In this document: positions 16,823 through 26,457 of the stretch, piece after piece
Position numbering within the stretch: the first letter of the stretch is position 1
How the letters are laid out: every line of letters starts with the position of its first letter
From: Scatosoma sp900555925
Lineage (GTDB): Bacteria > Bacillota > Clostridia > Christensenellales > Borkfalkiaceae
NCBI GenBank assembly: GCA_959603585.1
Contig: CAUGYD010000002.1
Coordinates: 1-64,000, forward strand
Direction of reading: 5' to 3'
DNA length: 64,000 nucleotides
The notes under the pieces: model-generated
Seen by the model: only the letters and a program-made list of their open reading frames with translations
Told to the model about the DNA's origin: nothing
The model's database searches: none
Translations under genes and position numbers: made by a program

Positions 16823-19800
16823 TTATGCGGCTGTTACCCCGACTCCTTCGAGCGAATCAGCCACACGGAAGTCCGCCACGGTATAGGCAAAGTTTGCGTT
16901 CCAACGGTAAGTTCCGATGCCGTAAACCGTTTCGCTGCCTGTATAGGCAAAGTCTGTTTCATACGTCTTAAGCAAAGTGTCTTTCGCCGCATTATAGAAG
17001 TAATAGGTCAGTTTGTTGTCCGCTCCCTTTTGCTGGACGAGATAAATTCCATCGCCCACCAGCGCGTTCGCAACCTTAATCCAACCCTCGTCTGTCGTCG
17101 TTACGGTAAATTTACCGTCCACCACATTGCCGAGCGTGACGAAGACACTCCACTGTTGCATCGTTCTGAGTTTCAGCGAACCGCCATTGGCCCAGAACTG
17201 TATTCCGGTATAATTATCGCCTGCTGCCGTAAACATTGCGATACCGAGTCCGCTGTCGTTGCCGCTATTGATCATGGCAACCATTTCCTCGTTCGTGAAC
17301 TTGATTTCGGTTCCTATAAACGTATTGCCGGTTATCGCGTCAACTTGAATTCCCGTACCGTAATTTGCCGCTCCGGCAGGCATCGAAATCGAATTATTCT
17401 CACCGAACTGCACATCTGCCGCTTTTATGTTGTCCACCGAACGGAACAGACCGCTAGGATCGTAGGTGACATTGCCCGCGTTTATCGTAATATCCGCACC
17501 GCTCGTGGTTGTACCGGGAATCAGAACCGTTTCGACCGCATAGGTGCCGATTTTTGCGTTCTTGATCACAAGCATACCGTTTTCCGCTACGACTTCGTAT
17601 TGAACCGACGGATCCTCTTTATTCGTAAGCGTGAACGTGACTCCGTTAAGCCCGAATTCCGCGCCGTCCGTAAGTGTAATTTGTGCGTCGAGATGATTGT
17701 TGTATTTCACTTCGACTTCTACTCTTGCGTCGTAAAGCGTGAACGAGTATACTCCCTCATTCACTTCGCCCGCGCGTTCAACGCCGTTGACGAGCAGGGA
17801 CTCGAGAACATCGAAACCCTCGTTACGGTTGAGTGTAATCGTGACGGTATCGCCGATCTTGTAGGCCGTTTTATCGAAAGTCGCGGTACAGTTGGTGGCT
17901 TGAACATTCGGAGTTATTTCCTTATCGCCCAAAAGTCCGCTGAGCGAATCGGCCACACGGAAGTCCGCCACGGTATAGGCAAAGTTTGCGTTCCAACGGT
18001 AGGTACCGATAGCGTAAATCGTATCGCTGTCCGCGTAGGCAAAGTTTGTTTCGTACTTTTTAAGCAACGTGTCTTTCGCCGCGTTATAGAAGTAATAGGT
18101 CAGTTTGTTGTCCGCTCCCTTTTGCTGGACGAGATAAATTCCATCGCCCACCAGCGCGTTCGCAACCTTAATCCAACCCTCGTCTGTCGTCGTTACGGTA
18201 AATTTACCGTCCACCACATTGCCGAGCGTGACGAAGACACTCCACTGTTGCATCGTTCTGAGTTTCAGCGAACCGCCATTGGCCCAGAACTGTATTCCGG
18301 TATAATTATCGCCTGCTGCCGTAAACATTGCGATACCGAGTCCGCTGTCGTTGCCGCTATTGATCATGGCAACCATTTCCTCGTTCGTGAACTTGATTTC
18401 GGTTCCTATAAACGTATTGCCGGTTATCGCGTCAACCTGAATTCCCGTACCGTAATTTGCCGCTCCGGCAGGCATTGAAACCGAATTGTTCGTGCCGAAG
18501 TTTACAGAGATGCTCTTTCTGATATTAGCCACCGAGCGGAACAAATCATACGCTTCGTAGCGGACGAACGCGCCGTCCTTTACGGTAAAGTCCGCACCGG
18601 TCGTGCTCGTGCCGGGAATCAGTTCGGCTTTTACGGAATAAGTACCCGCTTTCACGTTCTCGACGGCGAGTTTGCCGTCCGCAACAATGCCGGTATAAAC
18701 GACAGACGGATCTTCCTTATTGGTGAAGATCATTTTTACGCCGTTAAGCCCGAGTTCGTCGGCTTCATTGATATAGATGCCGTTCAAGCGCTCCGCCTTC
18801 CGGTCGGGATTGATAACGGCGGTAACGTTTTTTATAATGCCGAGATTCGTTTCCGTAAGGAGTTCGGTTCTGGGCGAACCAGTTCTCGCCGCCCGCGAAA
18901 CGTAGAACGAAATGCCGGTAACATCGCCGTTCACCTCACCCTCGAAAAGTCTGACGAGACAGTCGTCACTCGTTTTCACGTAAGCGGTGACTATACTCCC
19001 CTGACGGTCGACGACGAAAGTCATGCCGTTATTCGACTTTGCGTAATCGATAACGCCGGAGTATTTCGGCTTGTTACCGCCGAACGAAAAGTTGACGGCG
19101 GGCTTATCGCCCCACATCGCGAGATCGTCCTTGCCGCGCATTTCAAGTCCCGTATAGAATACCTGCTCGCTGCCGCTATAGAGTACCGCGCGAAGCACCG
19201 CGTAGTGTGTATTGTGGTCGGCGTTCTCGTCCGCCGCCGGGAACAAGTGATCGGTAAGCCCCAAAAAGTATTCAAGCGTAAAGTTTTCGCCGAGGTTAAG
19301 CCCTGAAATTGAGGTCAGTCCGCCGCCCGAAAGCGGCGCTTTCAGCGTCACACCATCCGCATCCAGCACGGAAACAGTCGTAACGGTGGAAAGAACTTTA
19401 TCCGTAACGTCGCCGAGAAGCGAGATCTTCTCTTCTTTCACACTCACGCCGTCCGAAACGCGGGCAACTATGAGTTTATAGTTTTCGCCTTGCGGCACGG
19501 TAGCCGAAAACGCACCCGTAGCCGCGTCGTACTGCGTATCATAGACGTTGGTTCCGTCGAAAAGTCTGACGGCAAGGTCGGCGCCCCCGTACACGGTGGT
19601 GTTATTCAGCGTGCCGCGACATACCGCCGTTGCGGCAGGTATGCTCTCGAACTCCGCAACGATTGCCGCGTTTTCCTTGATGCCGGTAAGATCCAATATC
19701 GGTTTGCCGTTCTCGATAATAACTTCGTCGAGTCTGTCTTCGCCGTTCACGGTGAGAGACTTAACGCGCTTGCCCGCGTCCGCTTTTAATTCAAATTTAG

Positions 19801-20653
19801 CCGAGCGGTTGTCGACAATGTTGTCTTTTCCGTTGCTTTCGACAACCGTACCGCCGTTCGCGTTAACGGTGTAGTCGTAGCCGATCAGTCCGTTCGCGTT
19901 GAAGCGATAGTGCATGGAAGCGTTGACATAGTCATAAGCGAGAAGATCGTATTGAGCGATCGGGCACCAGTTTCTGCCGGAAGTCGCCTCATTGCCGTAG
20001 GACGAAATCAAAACGGGATTGATACTGACCGAATTCGGCGCGCCGTCAAGCAAAAGGAACCCGTAAGGCACGAAAAATTCGAGCGTATAGCCGTCGCAAG
20101 TTTCGTCGTTGACATTGCCGTTCTTAGTTGTCGCCGCAAGCGTCGGGTGATGATCTTTGACTTCGTACACCGTCCACGTATCGCCGGAGATCGACGAAGC
20201 GTTTTTCTTTACGCTGTAACTGCCGGTCGGCATAAGGTCAATTTCGTATTGAAAGACCGTTTCGACCTTGTCGACATTGACGGTGAGGTACATTTCCACG
20301 CAACTGTTCATAAACGAGTCGCGCGTAACAGCGTTTTTGACGCTTACGCTGTCGTTCACGTCGTAAGCAAAGTACAAGCCTTTTTCGCCGAACGCCGTCG
20401 TTACGCGTACTTTTCCCGTTTCGCCCGCTATATTTTTGTCGATCGTGAGCCAGCGATTGCCCTTATAAATATTGTCGTCGAACTTGCCGTCGAGCGTCAC
20501 GTCCGCGTCGGTATCCGGCTTGACCTCCGGGTTGGTAAACTCGTAAGGCGGTACGGGATCGGGCGTGACGTTGCAAGCGATTGCCGCAGTCAAAGCACCC
20601 GCGAGCACAAGCACACATCCTGCGACTTTCAGTAATTTCTTCATTTTTATCAT
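16823..20653 (-). CDS. Large surface lipoprotein with CBM9-like domain and duplicated LamG-like modules
   Basis: 1276 aa. A signal peptide with lipobox TAAIAC puts the lipidated Cys at residue 27. Residues about 45-270 resemble a CBM9/DOMON carbohydrate-binding domain (DVTLDGKFDDNIYKG, then GLYFAYDVND). Small Ig-like or SpaA-like segments with NKEDPSVVYTGIVADG alternate with two large beta-rich modules (FTNEEMVAMINSGNDSGLG, then GNVVDGKFTVTTTDEGWIK) that are almost identical. No catalytic motif is recognised, so it is probably a substrate-binding surface protein. GGAGGG lies seven bases before the chosen ATG. Last gene after the GH43 lipoprotein and the ABC importer. Confidence 0.75.
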   Translation of the reverse strand: MIKMKKLLKVAGCVLVLAGALTAAIACNVTPDPVPPYEFTNPEVKPDTDADVTLDGKFDDNIYKGNRWLTIDKNIAGETGKVRVTTAFGEKGLYFAYDVNDSVSVKNAVTRDSFMNSCVEMYLTVNVDKVETVFQYEIDLMPTGSYSVKKNASSISGDTWTVYEVKDHHPTLAATTKNGNVNDETCDGYTLEFFVPYGFLLLDGAPNSVSINPVLISSYGNEATSGRNWCPIAQYDLLAYDYVNASMHYRFNANGLIGYDYTVNANGGTVVESNGKDNIVDNRSAKFELKADAGKRVKSLTVNGEDRLDEVIIENGKPILDLTGIKENAAIVAEFESIPAATAVCRGTLNNTTVYGGADLAVRLFDGTNVYDTQYDAATGAFSATVPQGENYKLIVARVSDGVSVKEEKISLLGDVTDKVLSTVTTVSVLDADGVTLKAPLSGGGLTSISGLNLGENFTLEYFLGLTDHLFPAADENADHNTHYAVLRAVLYSGSEQVFYTGLEMRGKDDLAMWGDKPAVNFSFGGNKPKYSGVIDYAKSNNGMTFVVDRQGSIVTAYVKTSDDCLVRLFEGEVNGDVTGISFYVSRAARTGSPRTELLTETNLGIIKNVTAVINPDRKAERLNGIYINEADELGLNGVKMIFTNKEDPSVVYTGIVADGKLAVENVKAGTYSVKAELIPGTSTTGADFTVKDGAFVRYEAYDLFRSVANIRKSISVNFGTNNSVSMPAGAANYGTGIQVDAITGNTFIGTEIKFTNEEMVAMINSGNDSGLGIAMFTAAGDNYTGIQFWANGGSLKLRTMQQWSVFVTLGNVVDGKFTVTTTDEGWIKVANALVGDGIYLVQQKGADNKLTYYFYNAAKDTLLKKYETNFAYADSDTIYAIGTYRWNANFAYTVADFRVADSLSGLLGDKEITPNVQATNCTATFDKTAYKIGDTVTITLNRNEGFDVLESLLVNGVERAGEVNEGVYSFTLYDARVEVEVKYNNHLDAQITLTDGAEFGLNGVTFTLTNKEDPSVQYEVVAENGMLVIKNAKIGTYAVETVLIPGTTTSGADITINAGNVTYDPSGLFRSVDNIKAADVQFGENNSISMPAGAANYGTGIQVDAITGNTFIGTEIKFTNEEMVAMINSGNDSGLGIAMFTAAGDNYTGIQFWANGGSLKLRTMQQWSVFVTLGNVVDGKFTVTTTDEGWIKVANALVGDGIYLVQQKGADNKLTYYFYNAAKDTLLKTYETDFAYTGSETVYGIGTYRWNANFAYTVADFRVADSLEGVGVTAA
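16850..17390. repeat. Intragenic direct repeat, unit 1
   Basis: About 540 bp repeated at 17941-18482 with a period of 1091 bp. The central stretch, roughly 17000-17355, is identical at DNA level apart from isolated bases. The copy encodes the last beta-rich module of the lipoprotein. Confidence 0.85.
17941..18482. repeat. Intragenic direct repeat, unit 2
   Basis: Partner of 16850-17390. Near-identity including synonymous positions points to recent duplication or gene conversion within the lipoprotein gene. Confidence 0.85.
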
Positions 20654-20665
20654 TTTCTATCCCTC

Positions 20666-22645
20666 CTATTTGCCGAGAATTCTGATTTCGGAAATACCGA
20701 CGGAAGCCTGTCCGGACGGTACGAAAACCGTAATTCTTACTTTTTTGACATTGATTTCAGCAAACTCCGCATACGCGCTCGCGCCGTGGACTATGCTCGT
20801 GACGCGCTTTAAGCCGTCCACATCCACGACATTCGCGTTCTCATCGAGATCAAACTCTATATTCGAAATCGACCAGGTCTTTTCATTGCCGTTCTCGTCC
20901 GAACCCGTAAATTCCGCGGAGCATTTCAAGAACGCTTTGTTCGGGTCTTTGGAATTGTAAATCATAACCGCGCGAAGCGCTTTTGCGTCGCCGAGATCAA
21001 ACTCGAACGTGGTCGTTTCGGTAATTTCGGTTTCCTTGACGTACTTGTCGTTGAACTTTGCGTTTATGATGGTGTTCATCGACAGCAGTCCGTCGGTAAG
21101 GTTACTTACGCTTGCGCCGCCCGCGAGTTTGCCTTTGGTAACTTCCGCCGTCAGGCCTTCCGCAACGTTGCCGTATTCGCCGTTAATTTTCGGCTGAACG
21201 GAAATCGTCGGACCGTTAGCGTACATTACGTCGAGCGGATTGCCGTCTTTATCGGTGATCGTAAGCCATTTTATTTCGTCCACCGCATAGCCGCGAACGC
21301 CCGCATAAGTATAATCGCGATGTTTATGGTAGGCGATATAGTTTTTGTTGCCCGCGCTCACGAAGCTGTGATGTCCGGGCCCCGCCGTTTTAGGCGAAGC
21401 GCCGCCGTCAGAGGAAATGATGACCGCATTTTCGTCCTGCGTAAGTTTTCTGAACGGTCCCATGGGACTGGCCGAAACCGACTGCACGACGCAGTAAGTC
21501 GCTCCCGTCCAACCGTTGGCAGAATAGGTAAGATAATACTTGCCTTTATGCTCAATGACGCACGGCCCCTCGTTGCAAACGGTGGTCGAATATTCGTAGT
21601 CGACGGGTTCCACGGTTTCCGCTTCCTCCCCCGCCGCGGGATAATTCGCTTTCAAGAAGTCTTCCACCGTATAGTAACCGTGGATCGTGAGCAATTTCAT
21701 GGTGGAAAAATCAGGTTTGAGCCAACTGCTCTTACCGTTCTCGTCCGTGTGCATTTTCACGCCGTAAATGCGATTGGCGTAACCGTCGGCAAGGTCCACC
21801 ACCCAATAGAGGTACTTGTCGCCGTTTGGCGCGACGAAGGGACTGGGATCAATGCCCTGCGCGAAGCCGTTCCCGCGGAGCGAGTCGCTGAGGCGATTGC
21901 CGCCCACTCCCGTTCCCTCGTTCTGCTCATAGTAATATCTGCCGGCCTGCGGATCGATATAGCAGTACTCGGCGTACTTTTGCGGGTAAGAGTACACTTC
22001 GCCTTTCGTATTCAGCAGTTCCGTGCTGTTTTCGGCAACTTCGGTTTTGCCCGCCGTCACGTTGTAGTCGTGATTGTACCCCCCCCCAACCGCCGCTTCG
22101 TCGCGGAAGCTCACGAGTTCGAACGGTCCTTCGGGCGAGTCGGAAACGGCAACGAGAAGATTGTACATTTCCATAGACTTGCTTTCTTCCGCGGAAAGGC
22201 GCGGGGTTGCCGAGAAGAACGCATAGTATTTCTCTTCGTCTTCGTCGAAAATAACTTCGGGCGCCCAAATGGAGGTGTGTGCAATTTCGTTCGACACTGT
22301 GTAAGCCTTATCGGTGAGTACGCCGTTTTTGGTGCTGAGCGTATTGCCGATAGGTTCCCAGTCGGTAAGATTTTTCGAGCGTAACGCGTAAAGCCTGGAA
22401 CCGGTGCGGTACAGATAGTAGTAGCCCGAGCGCGCCGTATCGTCAAGAACAAACGGATCGGCAGACTCGGCAAAATAGTCATTACGATAGAAAAGTTCCT
22501 TGTCGTAAACGCTGTTGCCGGTCAGCGGGTCCTTGTTCTCGCCCTGATAACTCGAAATTTCCGTCGCTTTGCTGCAACCGGCGAACGCGGAGAATATAAA
22601 CACGAGCGCGGTTACGAGTACGCCGAATTTCAGTCTTTTTTTCAT
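20666..22645 (-). CDS. Secreted GH43-family lipoprotein with C-terminal accessory domain
   Basis: 659 aa. Lipobox SAFAGC gives a lipidated Cys at residue 24. The GH43 triad is intact: base Asp in SADPFVL (near 63), pKa Asp in QGIDPSPFV (near 260) and acid Glu in VCNEGPCVI (near 355). After about residue 490 a beta-sandwich domain follows (TTTFEFDLGDAKALRAVMIYN), like F5/8-type binding domains. It would trim arabinoxylan or arabinan outside the membrane for the importer encoded upstream. AAGGAGGA precedes the ATG. A run of nine G in the coding strand at 22079-22087 encodes GGG near residue 188. Confidence 0.88.
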   Translation of the reverse strand: MKKRLKFGVLVTALVFIFSAFAGCSKATEISSYQGENKDPLTGNSVYDKELFYRNDYFAESADPFVLDDTARSGYYYLYRTGSRLYALRSKNLTDWEPIGNTLSTKNGVLTDKAYTVSNEIAHTSIWAPEVIFDEDEEKYYAFFSATPRLSAEESKSMEMYNLLVAVSDSPEGPFELVSFRDEAAVGGGYNHDYNVTAGKTEVAENSTELLNTKGEVYSYPQKYAEYCYIDPQAGRYYYEQNEGTGVGGNRLSDSLRGNGFAQGIDPSPFVAPNGDKYLYWVVDLADGYANRIYGVKMHTDENGKSSWLKPDFSTMKLLTIHGYYTVEDFLKANYPAAGEEAETVEPVDYEYSTTVCNEGPCVIEHKGKYYLTYSANGWTGATYCVVQSVSASPMGPFRKLTQDENAVIISSDGGASPKTAGPGHHSFVSAGNKNYIAYHKHRDYTYAGVRGYAVDEIKWLTITDKDGNPLDVMYANGPTISVQPKINGEYGNVAEGLTAEVTKGKLAGGASVSNLTDGLLSMNTIINAKFNDKYVKETEITETTTFEFDLGDAKALRAVMIYNSKDPNKAFLKCSAEFTGSDENGNEKTWSISNIEFDLDENANVVDVDGLKRVTSIVHGASAYAEFAEINVKKVRITVFVPSGQASVGISEIRILGK

Positions 22646-22683
22646 AAAATTCCTCCTTAAATCTCTATTGCTGATTTTTTTGT

Positions 22684-23592
22684 TTAATCTTTACCGCTTC
22701 CGACCGCGATGCCGTCGAGGAAGAAACGCTGGCAAACAAGGAATACTACAACCAGCGGCAACATGCCGATTATCGCGGCGGCGCACTGTATTTCTTTGTT
22801 TGTCTTGAAAGCATCCTGCAAATTTTTGATCGCGAGTTGGATCGGAATAAGATCGTGACTGCCCGTAAGGTACAGCATAGGCTTTACGTAGTCGTTATAG
22901 CCGCCGACGAATCCTAAGATGAACTGCGCCATAAACGCCGGGACAGACAGCGGCAAAAGTATGGTGAAGAAGTTTCTCATTACTCCGCTGCCGTCGATTT
23001 TCGCCGCTTCGAGAATCTCGTTGTTAAGGCTGTCGAAGAACGAGCGGAACATGAAAACACCCGCCGCGCTGCCGAACATTCCGGGAACGATAATCGGTAA
23101 AGCGGTATTGATCCATCCGAGTTTCGAATAGAAAATCATTTCGACGATCTGGAACGCACCCAAAGGCACCATCATTGTGGCGATTTCGATTGCGAAGAAC
23201 TTGCCTTTTCCCGGAACGTTGAGTTTTGAGTACGCATAAGCGGCAAGCGCGCTGACAAGCGTACCGATAATCAGCGGCACACACGTCTGCCACAGCGAGT
23301 TGATAAAACCACGGACAATCGACGAGTAGCCGTAGAATATCAGCGAGGTATCTTTCGTGAACACGGATTTGTACGCTTCCGCCGTTACGGGATCGGGTTT
23401 CCACACAAAGCCGATCGTGGACTCAAGTTGAATATGCGGCGTGAACGAAGTGATTATTACCGTAATAAACGGCGCAACTACGAACACCATATAGATTATA
23501 AGCATGATGTACACGAGCGTACGCGCAATCATGCGGGAAGATTTACCCGTATCTTTGACGGAGCGGCGGCTGTTTTCGTTATACATTGTCAT
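22684..23592 (-). CDS. ABC sugar transporter permease, MalG type
   Basis: 302 aa with about six membrane helices. The binding-protein-dependent transport EAA motif is EAAKIDGSGVMRNFFTILLPLSVP (near residues 196-219), where the permease meets the ATPase. It pairs with the MalF-type permease, whose 3' end overlaps it by 14 bp. No ATPase gene lies in the window; as in many Bacillota a shared MsmX-type ATPase encoded elsewhere probably energises it. Confidence 0.93.
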   Translation of the reverse strand: MTMYNENSRRSVKDTGKSSRMIARTLVYIMLIIYMVFVVAPFITVIITSFTPHIQLESTIGFVWKPDPVTAEAYKSVFTKDTSLIFYGYSSIVRGFINSLWQTCVPLIIGTLVSALAAYAYSKLNVPGKGKFFAIEIATMMVPLGAFQIVEMIFYSKLGWINTALPIIVPGMFGSAAGVFMFRSFFDSLNNEILEAAKIDGSGVMRNFFTILLPLSVPAFMAQFILGFVGGYNDYVKPMLYLTGSHDLIPIQLAIKNLQDAFKTNKEIQCAAAIIGMLPLVVVFLVCQRFFLDGIAVGSGKD

Positions 23593-24547
23593 CGCCCCTT
23601 TTCCGCAGCTTAAACAGTCCGAAAGTGATTAGCCCCATAATGATAAACAGCATCCAACTCACGACACTCGCAAGGTTCATTTGCTTTCTGCCGTTACCGA
23701 GAATATGCACGTAATACATCATAGTGAGCGCCATATCGTCGATACCCGCCGTCTGCATCCAACTGTCCGGCCACATAAGCATCGGGTAAGTGAACGAAAG
23801 GAATCCCGCGATTACGCCCTGAATGAGCAGAAAGAACGTCGTCGGTACGAGCGACGGCACGGTTATATACCAAAACTTCTTCAAACCGTTTGCTCCGTCT
23901 ATCGAAGCCGCTTCGTAATACGCCGGATTGATGCCCTTGAATGCCGCTTTGTATAAAATAATACCGTAAGCTGGCGACGCCCATACCGTTGCCGCAATGA
24001 TCGCCCACGTTATGGTCGATGGATTGTCCAGGTTCGCCAGCCAGTCGATTTGCGTACCGAGTATGGCGTTGAGTATTCCGTTTCTCGCATCGAAGATCCA
24101 CATCCACATGCTCGCGACCGCCACGGCCGAACAAATATACGGAATAAAGAAAATTACTTCGAGGACGCGCGCACCGCGAACTTTCTGAGCAAGCAAGGCG
24201 GCGATAACGAGCGCGATCCCCAACGAAATAAGTTGCGCAGAGTATATCCAAACGGTTATACCGATCGATTTATAAAACCTTTGATCGGTAAAAACCGCTT
24301 GAAAGTTCGCGAAGTTGTTCCACTGCAATGTGGAAATATCGTAGCCTTGCATATCGCAGAACTGCGCCGCAAATGAAAATAATAAAGGAAACCCTCTGAA
24401 TACGACGTAGCCCAAAAGCGGAATAAGAATGAACACCAAGCCAATCACCGCTTCTTTGTTCATTTTTCCTTTTTTACGGATGTGTCGCGGCAATACCGTC
24501 GGGTTCACTTTGCCCGTTTCCGTTGCCATCGTTATACGCGGTTTCAT
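23579..24547 (-). CDS. ABC sugar transporter permease, MalF type
   Basis: 322 aa, six predicted membrane segments after a cytoplasmic N-terminus. The coupling motif EAASIDGANGLKKFWYITVPSLVP lies near residues 212-235. The gene starts two bases after the solute-binding protein stop and overlaps the second permease, giving the standard order binding protein, MalF, MalG. It imports the oligosaccharides released by the nearby GH43 and surface lipoproteins. Confidence 0.93.
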   Translation of the reverse strand: MKPRITMATETGKVNPTVLPRHIRKKGKMNKEAVIGLVFILIPLLGYVVFRGFPLLFSFAAQFCDMQGYDISTLQWNNFANFQAVFTDQRFYKSIGITVWIYSAQLISLGIALVIAALLAQKVRGARVLEVIFFIPYICSAVAVASMWMWIFDARNGILNAILGTQIDWLANLDNPSTITWAIIAATVWASPAYGIILYKAAFKGINPAYYEAASIDGANGLKKFWYITVPSLVPTTFFLLIQGVIAGFLSFTYPMLMWPDSWMQTAGIDDMALTMMYYVHILGNGRKQMNLASVVSWMLFIIMGLITFGLFKLRKRGDDNV

Positions 24548-24549
24548 TC

Positions 24550-26361
24550 TTACCTCCTGTAAAGCCTAAGATCCATTTTCGCCAAGTCGGTGTTTGCCGT
24601 GTCTCTGCACTGCGTAAAGAATTCGGAAAGCGTCATTTTACCGAAGCGTACGTTGTTATTGAGTACATTCGCCCACCTCGTGACCCAGGAACCTTCTTCG
24701 AAGTACGACCAGTCGCCGATGTCGCTGTTCTCGCCCGCATGCGCCGCAACCCACGCGTTGTCGAATTTTCTGTCCGTCGGATTAAGATATTCATTCGAGA
24801 AAGCCACCGAAGACTGATTCGGAACTATGGTATTGCCTTTCGCAAGGATCTTCTGTCCTTCAGGGCCGACAATCCACGAAGCGAACTTAAAAGACGATTC
24901 GTACTCACTGCTGTCTGCATTCTTCGCAAGCATGATTCCGTAATTATCACTCGTAACGCAATCGTCACCCTTGAGCGCAACGCCCGATGCGGAAGTCGCA
25001 AGGTCGCCGGTATAAACCGCGCCGTCGTAGGTTTCGCCGATAACTTTGAGTTTGCCGTCGTCCGTCAGCGAACCTCCCTCATATTCGCGCCACTGATACA
25101 TAAGCGTAGCGTCGAACTTGCCTTTCATAACGCCGTCGCTATATGTAGAAACATTCGTGATCGAGCCGTATTGGAACGGAGATTTTCCTGCGCGGAAGTA
25201 CTGATTCTGATTCGATCTGTCTACGCACGCCAGCCCGTAGCCCTTATACGTTACTCCATCGACCGAATCGACGGTAACTTCGCTGCCAACGCCCAGACGC
25301 GAAAATTCAAGGAACGCGTCATAAGTGGACGGAAGCGCATGAAAAGTTTTGTCGTCACCGATCTTGTCCGCCGCTACCGCCGCGCGATCTTCGTATCTGA
25401 CCACGTCCCCTTTGTTGTAAGTATTGCCGTTAAGCGTAACTCCGTCTTCGAGCACGAGGTAGTTATCTGTTTTATCATCGAAAGTAAAGATGTACTCGCC
25501 TTTTTCCGTATCCCAGCCGATAACGTCGCCGCCAACGCTCCATACATAATCGAACCAGTATTCAAGCGCGTAGGAGTAAGTCACTTGATCGTCGTTATTT
25601 TTGATATAGCCGCAAAGATATCTGAACTCTTCCCAGTTCATTGCGATGCGGTTGTTAAATACTTTGTAGACGGTAGCGCCGGTCTCCTTGTTCTCCGAAG
25701 CGGTGAGATTTCCGACGGGGTCGGTTTTATACTCCGCGTAGCCGTGAGGTTTGAGAGAAGTGCCGTTAGCGGCGTTATACGCGTCGAGGTCGCTCTCCGC
25801 AACGGACACGATATTTATACCGTGACGCGCAAGGATATCCTTATTATAATAGATGTAACTTGCAATTCTGCCATTGGGAAGCGCGACGATAGGCGTGCCT
25901 TTACCGGCGGTCTTTTTACCGAGGGTCGCATCGACTTCGTTCTTATACATAAAGCGGTACTTCATCGTATCGGGAATTTCACTCCACTTCATATCCTCTT
26001 TCGCTTCGTCCGTCATGTACCCGTCAAGTTCGAGCGCGTAGCCGAGACTTGCATAGGATTTAATCAGTTTGTCTCCGATATTGATGACATTGGGCGCTGC
26101 GGAAGTCCCCAGCGCGTTTGCCATGGTCGCGTCGCCCGCGGTATAGTTAGGAACAACGTAAACGCCGTCCGTCTTGCCTTGTCCGGCGTTATAAGTATCA
26201 ATGAGTTCCTTATACGCCGCCGCATTCGCCGAGCTTGACTGCGTCCAGAAGTCTATCATCGTTCTTCCCGCCGCGTCCGGATTACCGCCGCAAGCGGAAA
26301 ACCCGCCGACAGCCATACACGCGCACAAAAGCGCCGCCACAATTTTAGTTGATTTTCTCAT
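24550..26361 (-). CDS. ABC sugar transporter solute-binding lipoprotein
   Basis: 603 aa from MRKSTKIVAAL, chosen because GGAGG lies six bases before it. Lipobox GFSAC gives the lipidated Cys at residue 24. The type 1 extracellular binding-protein fold shows IDFWTQSSSANAAAYKELID at the start of the mature domain and a typical C-terminal PEGQKILAKGNTIVPNQ. It is longer than maltose-binding proteins (about 400 aa), which suggests larger ligands. First gene of the importer operon, behind its own promoter and the proposed AraC operators. Confidence 0.92.
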   Translation of the reverse strand: MRKSTKIVAALLCACMAVGGFSACGGNPDAAGRTMIDFWTQSSSANAAAYKELIDTYNAGQGKTDGVYVVPNYTAGDATMANALGTSAAPNVINIGDKLIKSYASLGYALELDGYMTDEAKEDMKWSEIPDTMKYRFMYKNEVDATLGKKTAGKGTPIVALPNGRIASYIYYNKDILARHGINIVSVAESDLDAYNAANGTSLKPHGYAEYKTDPVGNLTASENKETGATVYKVFNNRIAMNWEEFRYLCGYIKNNDDQVTYSYALEYWFDYVWSVGGDVIGWDTEKGEYIFTFDDKTDNYLVLEDGVTLNGNTYNKGDVVRYEDRAAVAADKIGDDKTFHALPSTYDAFLEFSRLGVGSEVTVDSVDGVTYKGYGLACVDRSNQNQYFRAGKSPFQYGSITNVSTYSDGVMKGKFDATLMYQWREYEGGSLTDDGKLKVIGETYDGAVYTGDLATSASGVALKGDDCVTSDNYGIMLAKNADSSEYESSFKFASWIVGPEGQKILAKGNTIVPNQSSVAFSNEYLNPTDRKFDNAWVAAHAGENSDIGDWSYFEEGSWVTRWANVLNNNVRFGKMTLSEFFTQCRDTANTDLAKMDLRLYRR

Positions 26362-26391
26362 AAAGACCTCCAACATATAATTTATATAGAT

Positions 26392-26420
26392 ATTATACCA
26401 TGCGACGCACCTATATTCAA
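26392..26420 (-). promoter_or_regulatory. Promoter of ABC importer operon
   Basis: On the minus strand TTGAAT, 17 bases, TATAAT, lying 30 bases before the start codon. A good -10 and weaker -35 fit an activator-dependent promoter. Confidence 0.75.
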
Positions 26421-26457
26421 TACCCGATATTCACCACAATTTGCACTATATTCACTT
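26411..26457 (-). promoter_or_regulatory. Candidate AraC operator cluster, site 2
   Basis: The plus strand holds TTTGCACTATATTCACTT at 26440-26457, equal in 17 of 18 bases to site 1 near the AraC gene. Two further partial copies of ATATTCA occur at 26413 and 26428, so three half-site-like elements stand in the same direction in front of and over the -35 box, as in AraC-type direct-repeat operators. Confidence 0.6.

Noticed and set aside
16808..18478. Long plus-strand open frame (556 codons) opposite the large lipoprotein
   Set aside because: It mirrors the internal repeat and codon pattern of the minus-strand gene, has no ribosome site, and reads as Arg/His/Val-rich antisense. The minus strand has a signal peptide and lipobox.
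24523..26238. Plus-strand open frame (571 codons) opposite the solute-binding protein
   Set aside because: Antisense shadow. The other strand encodes a textbook binding lipoprotein with promoter and ribosome site.
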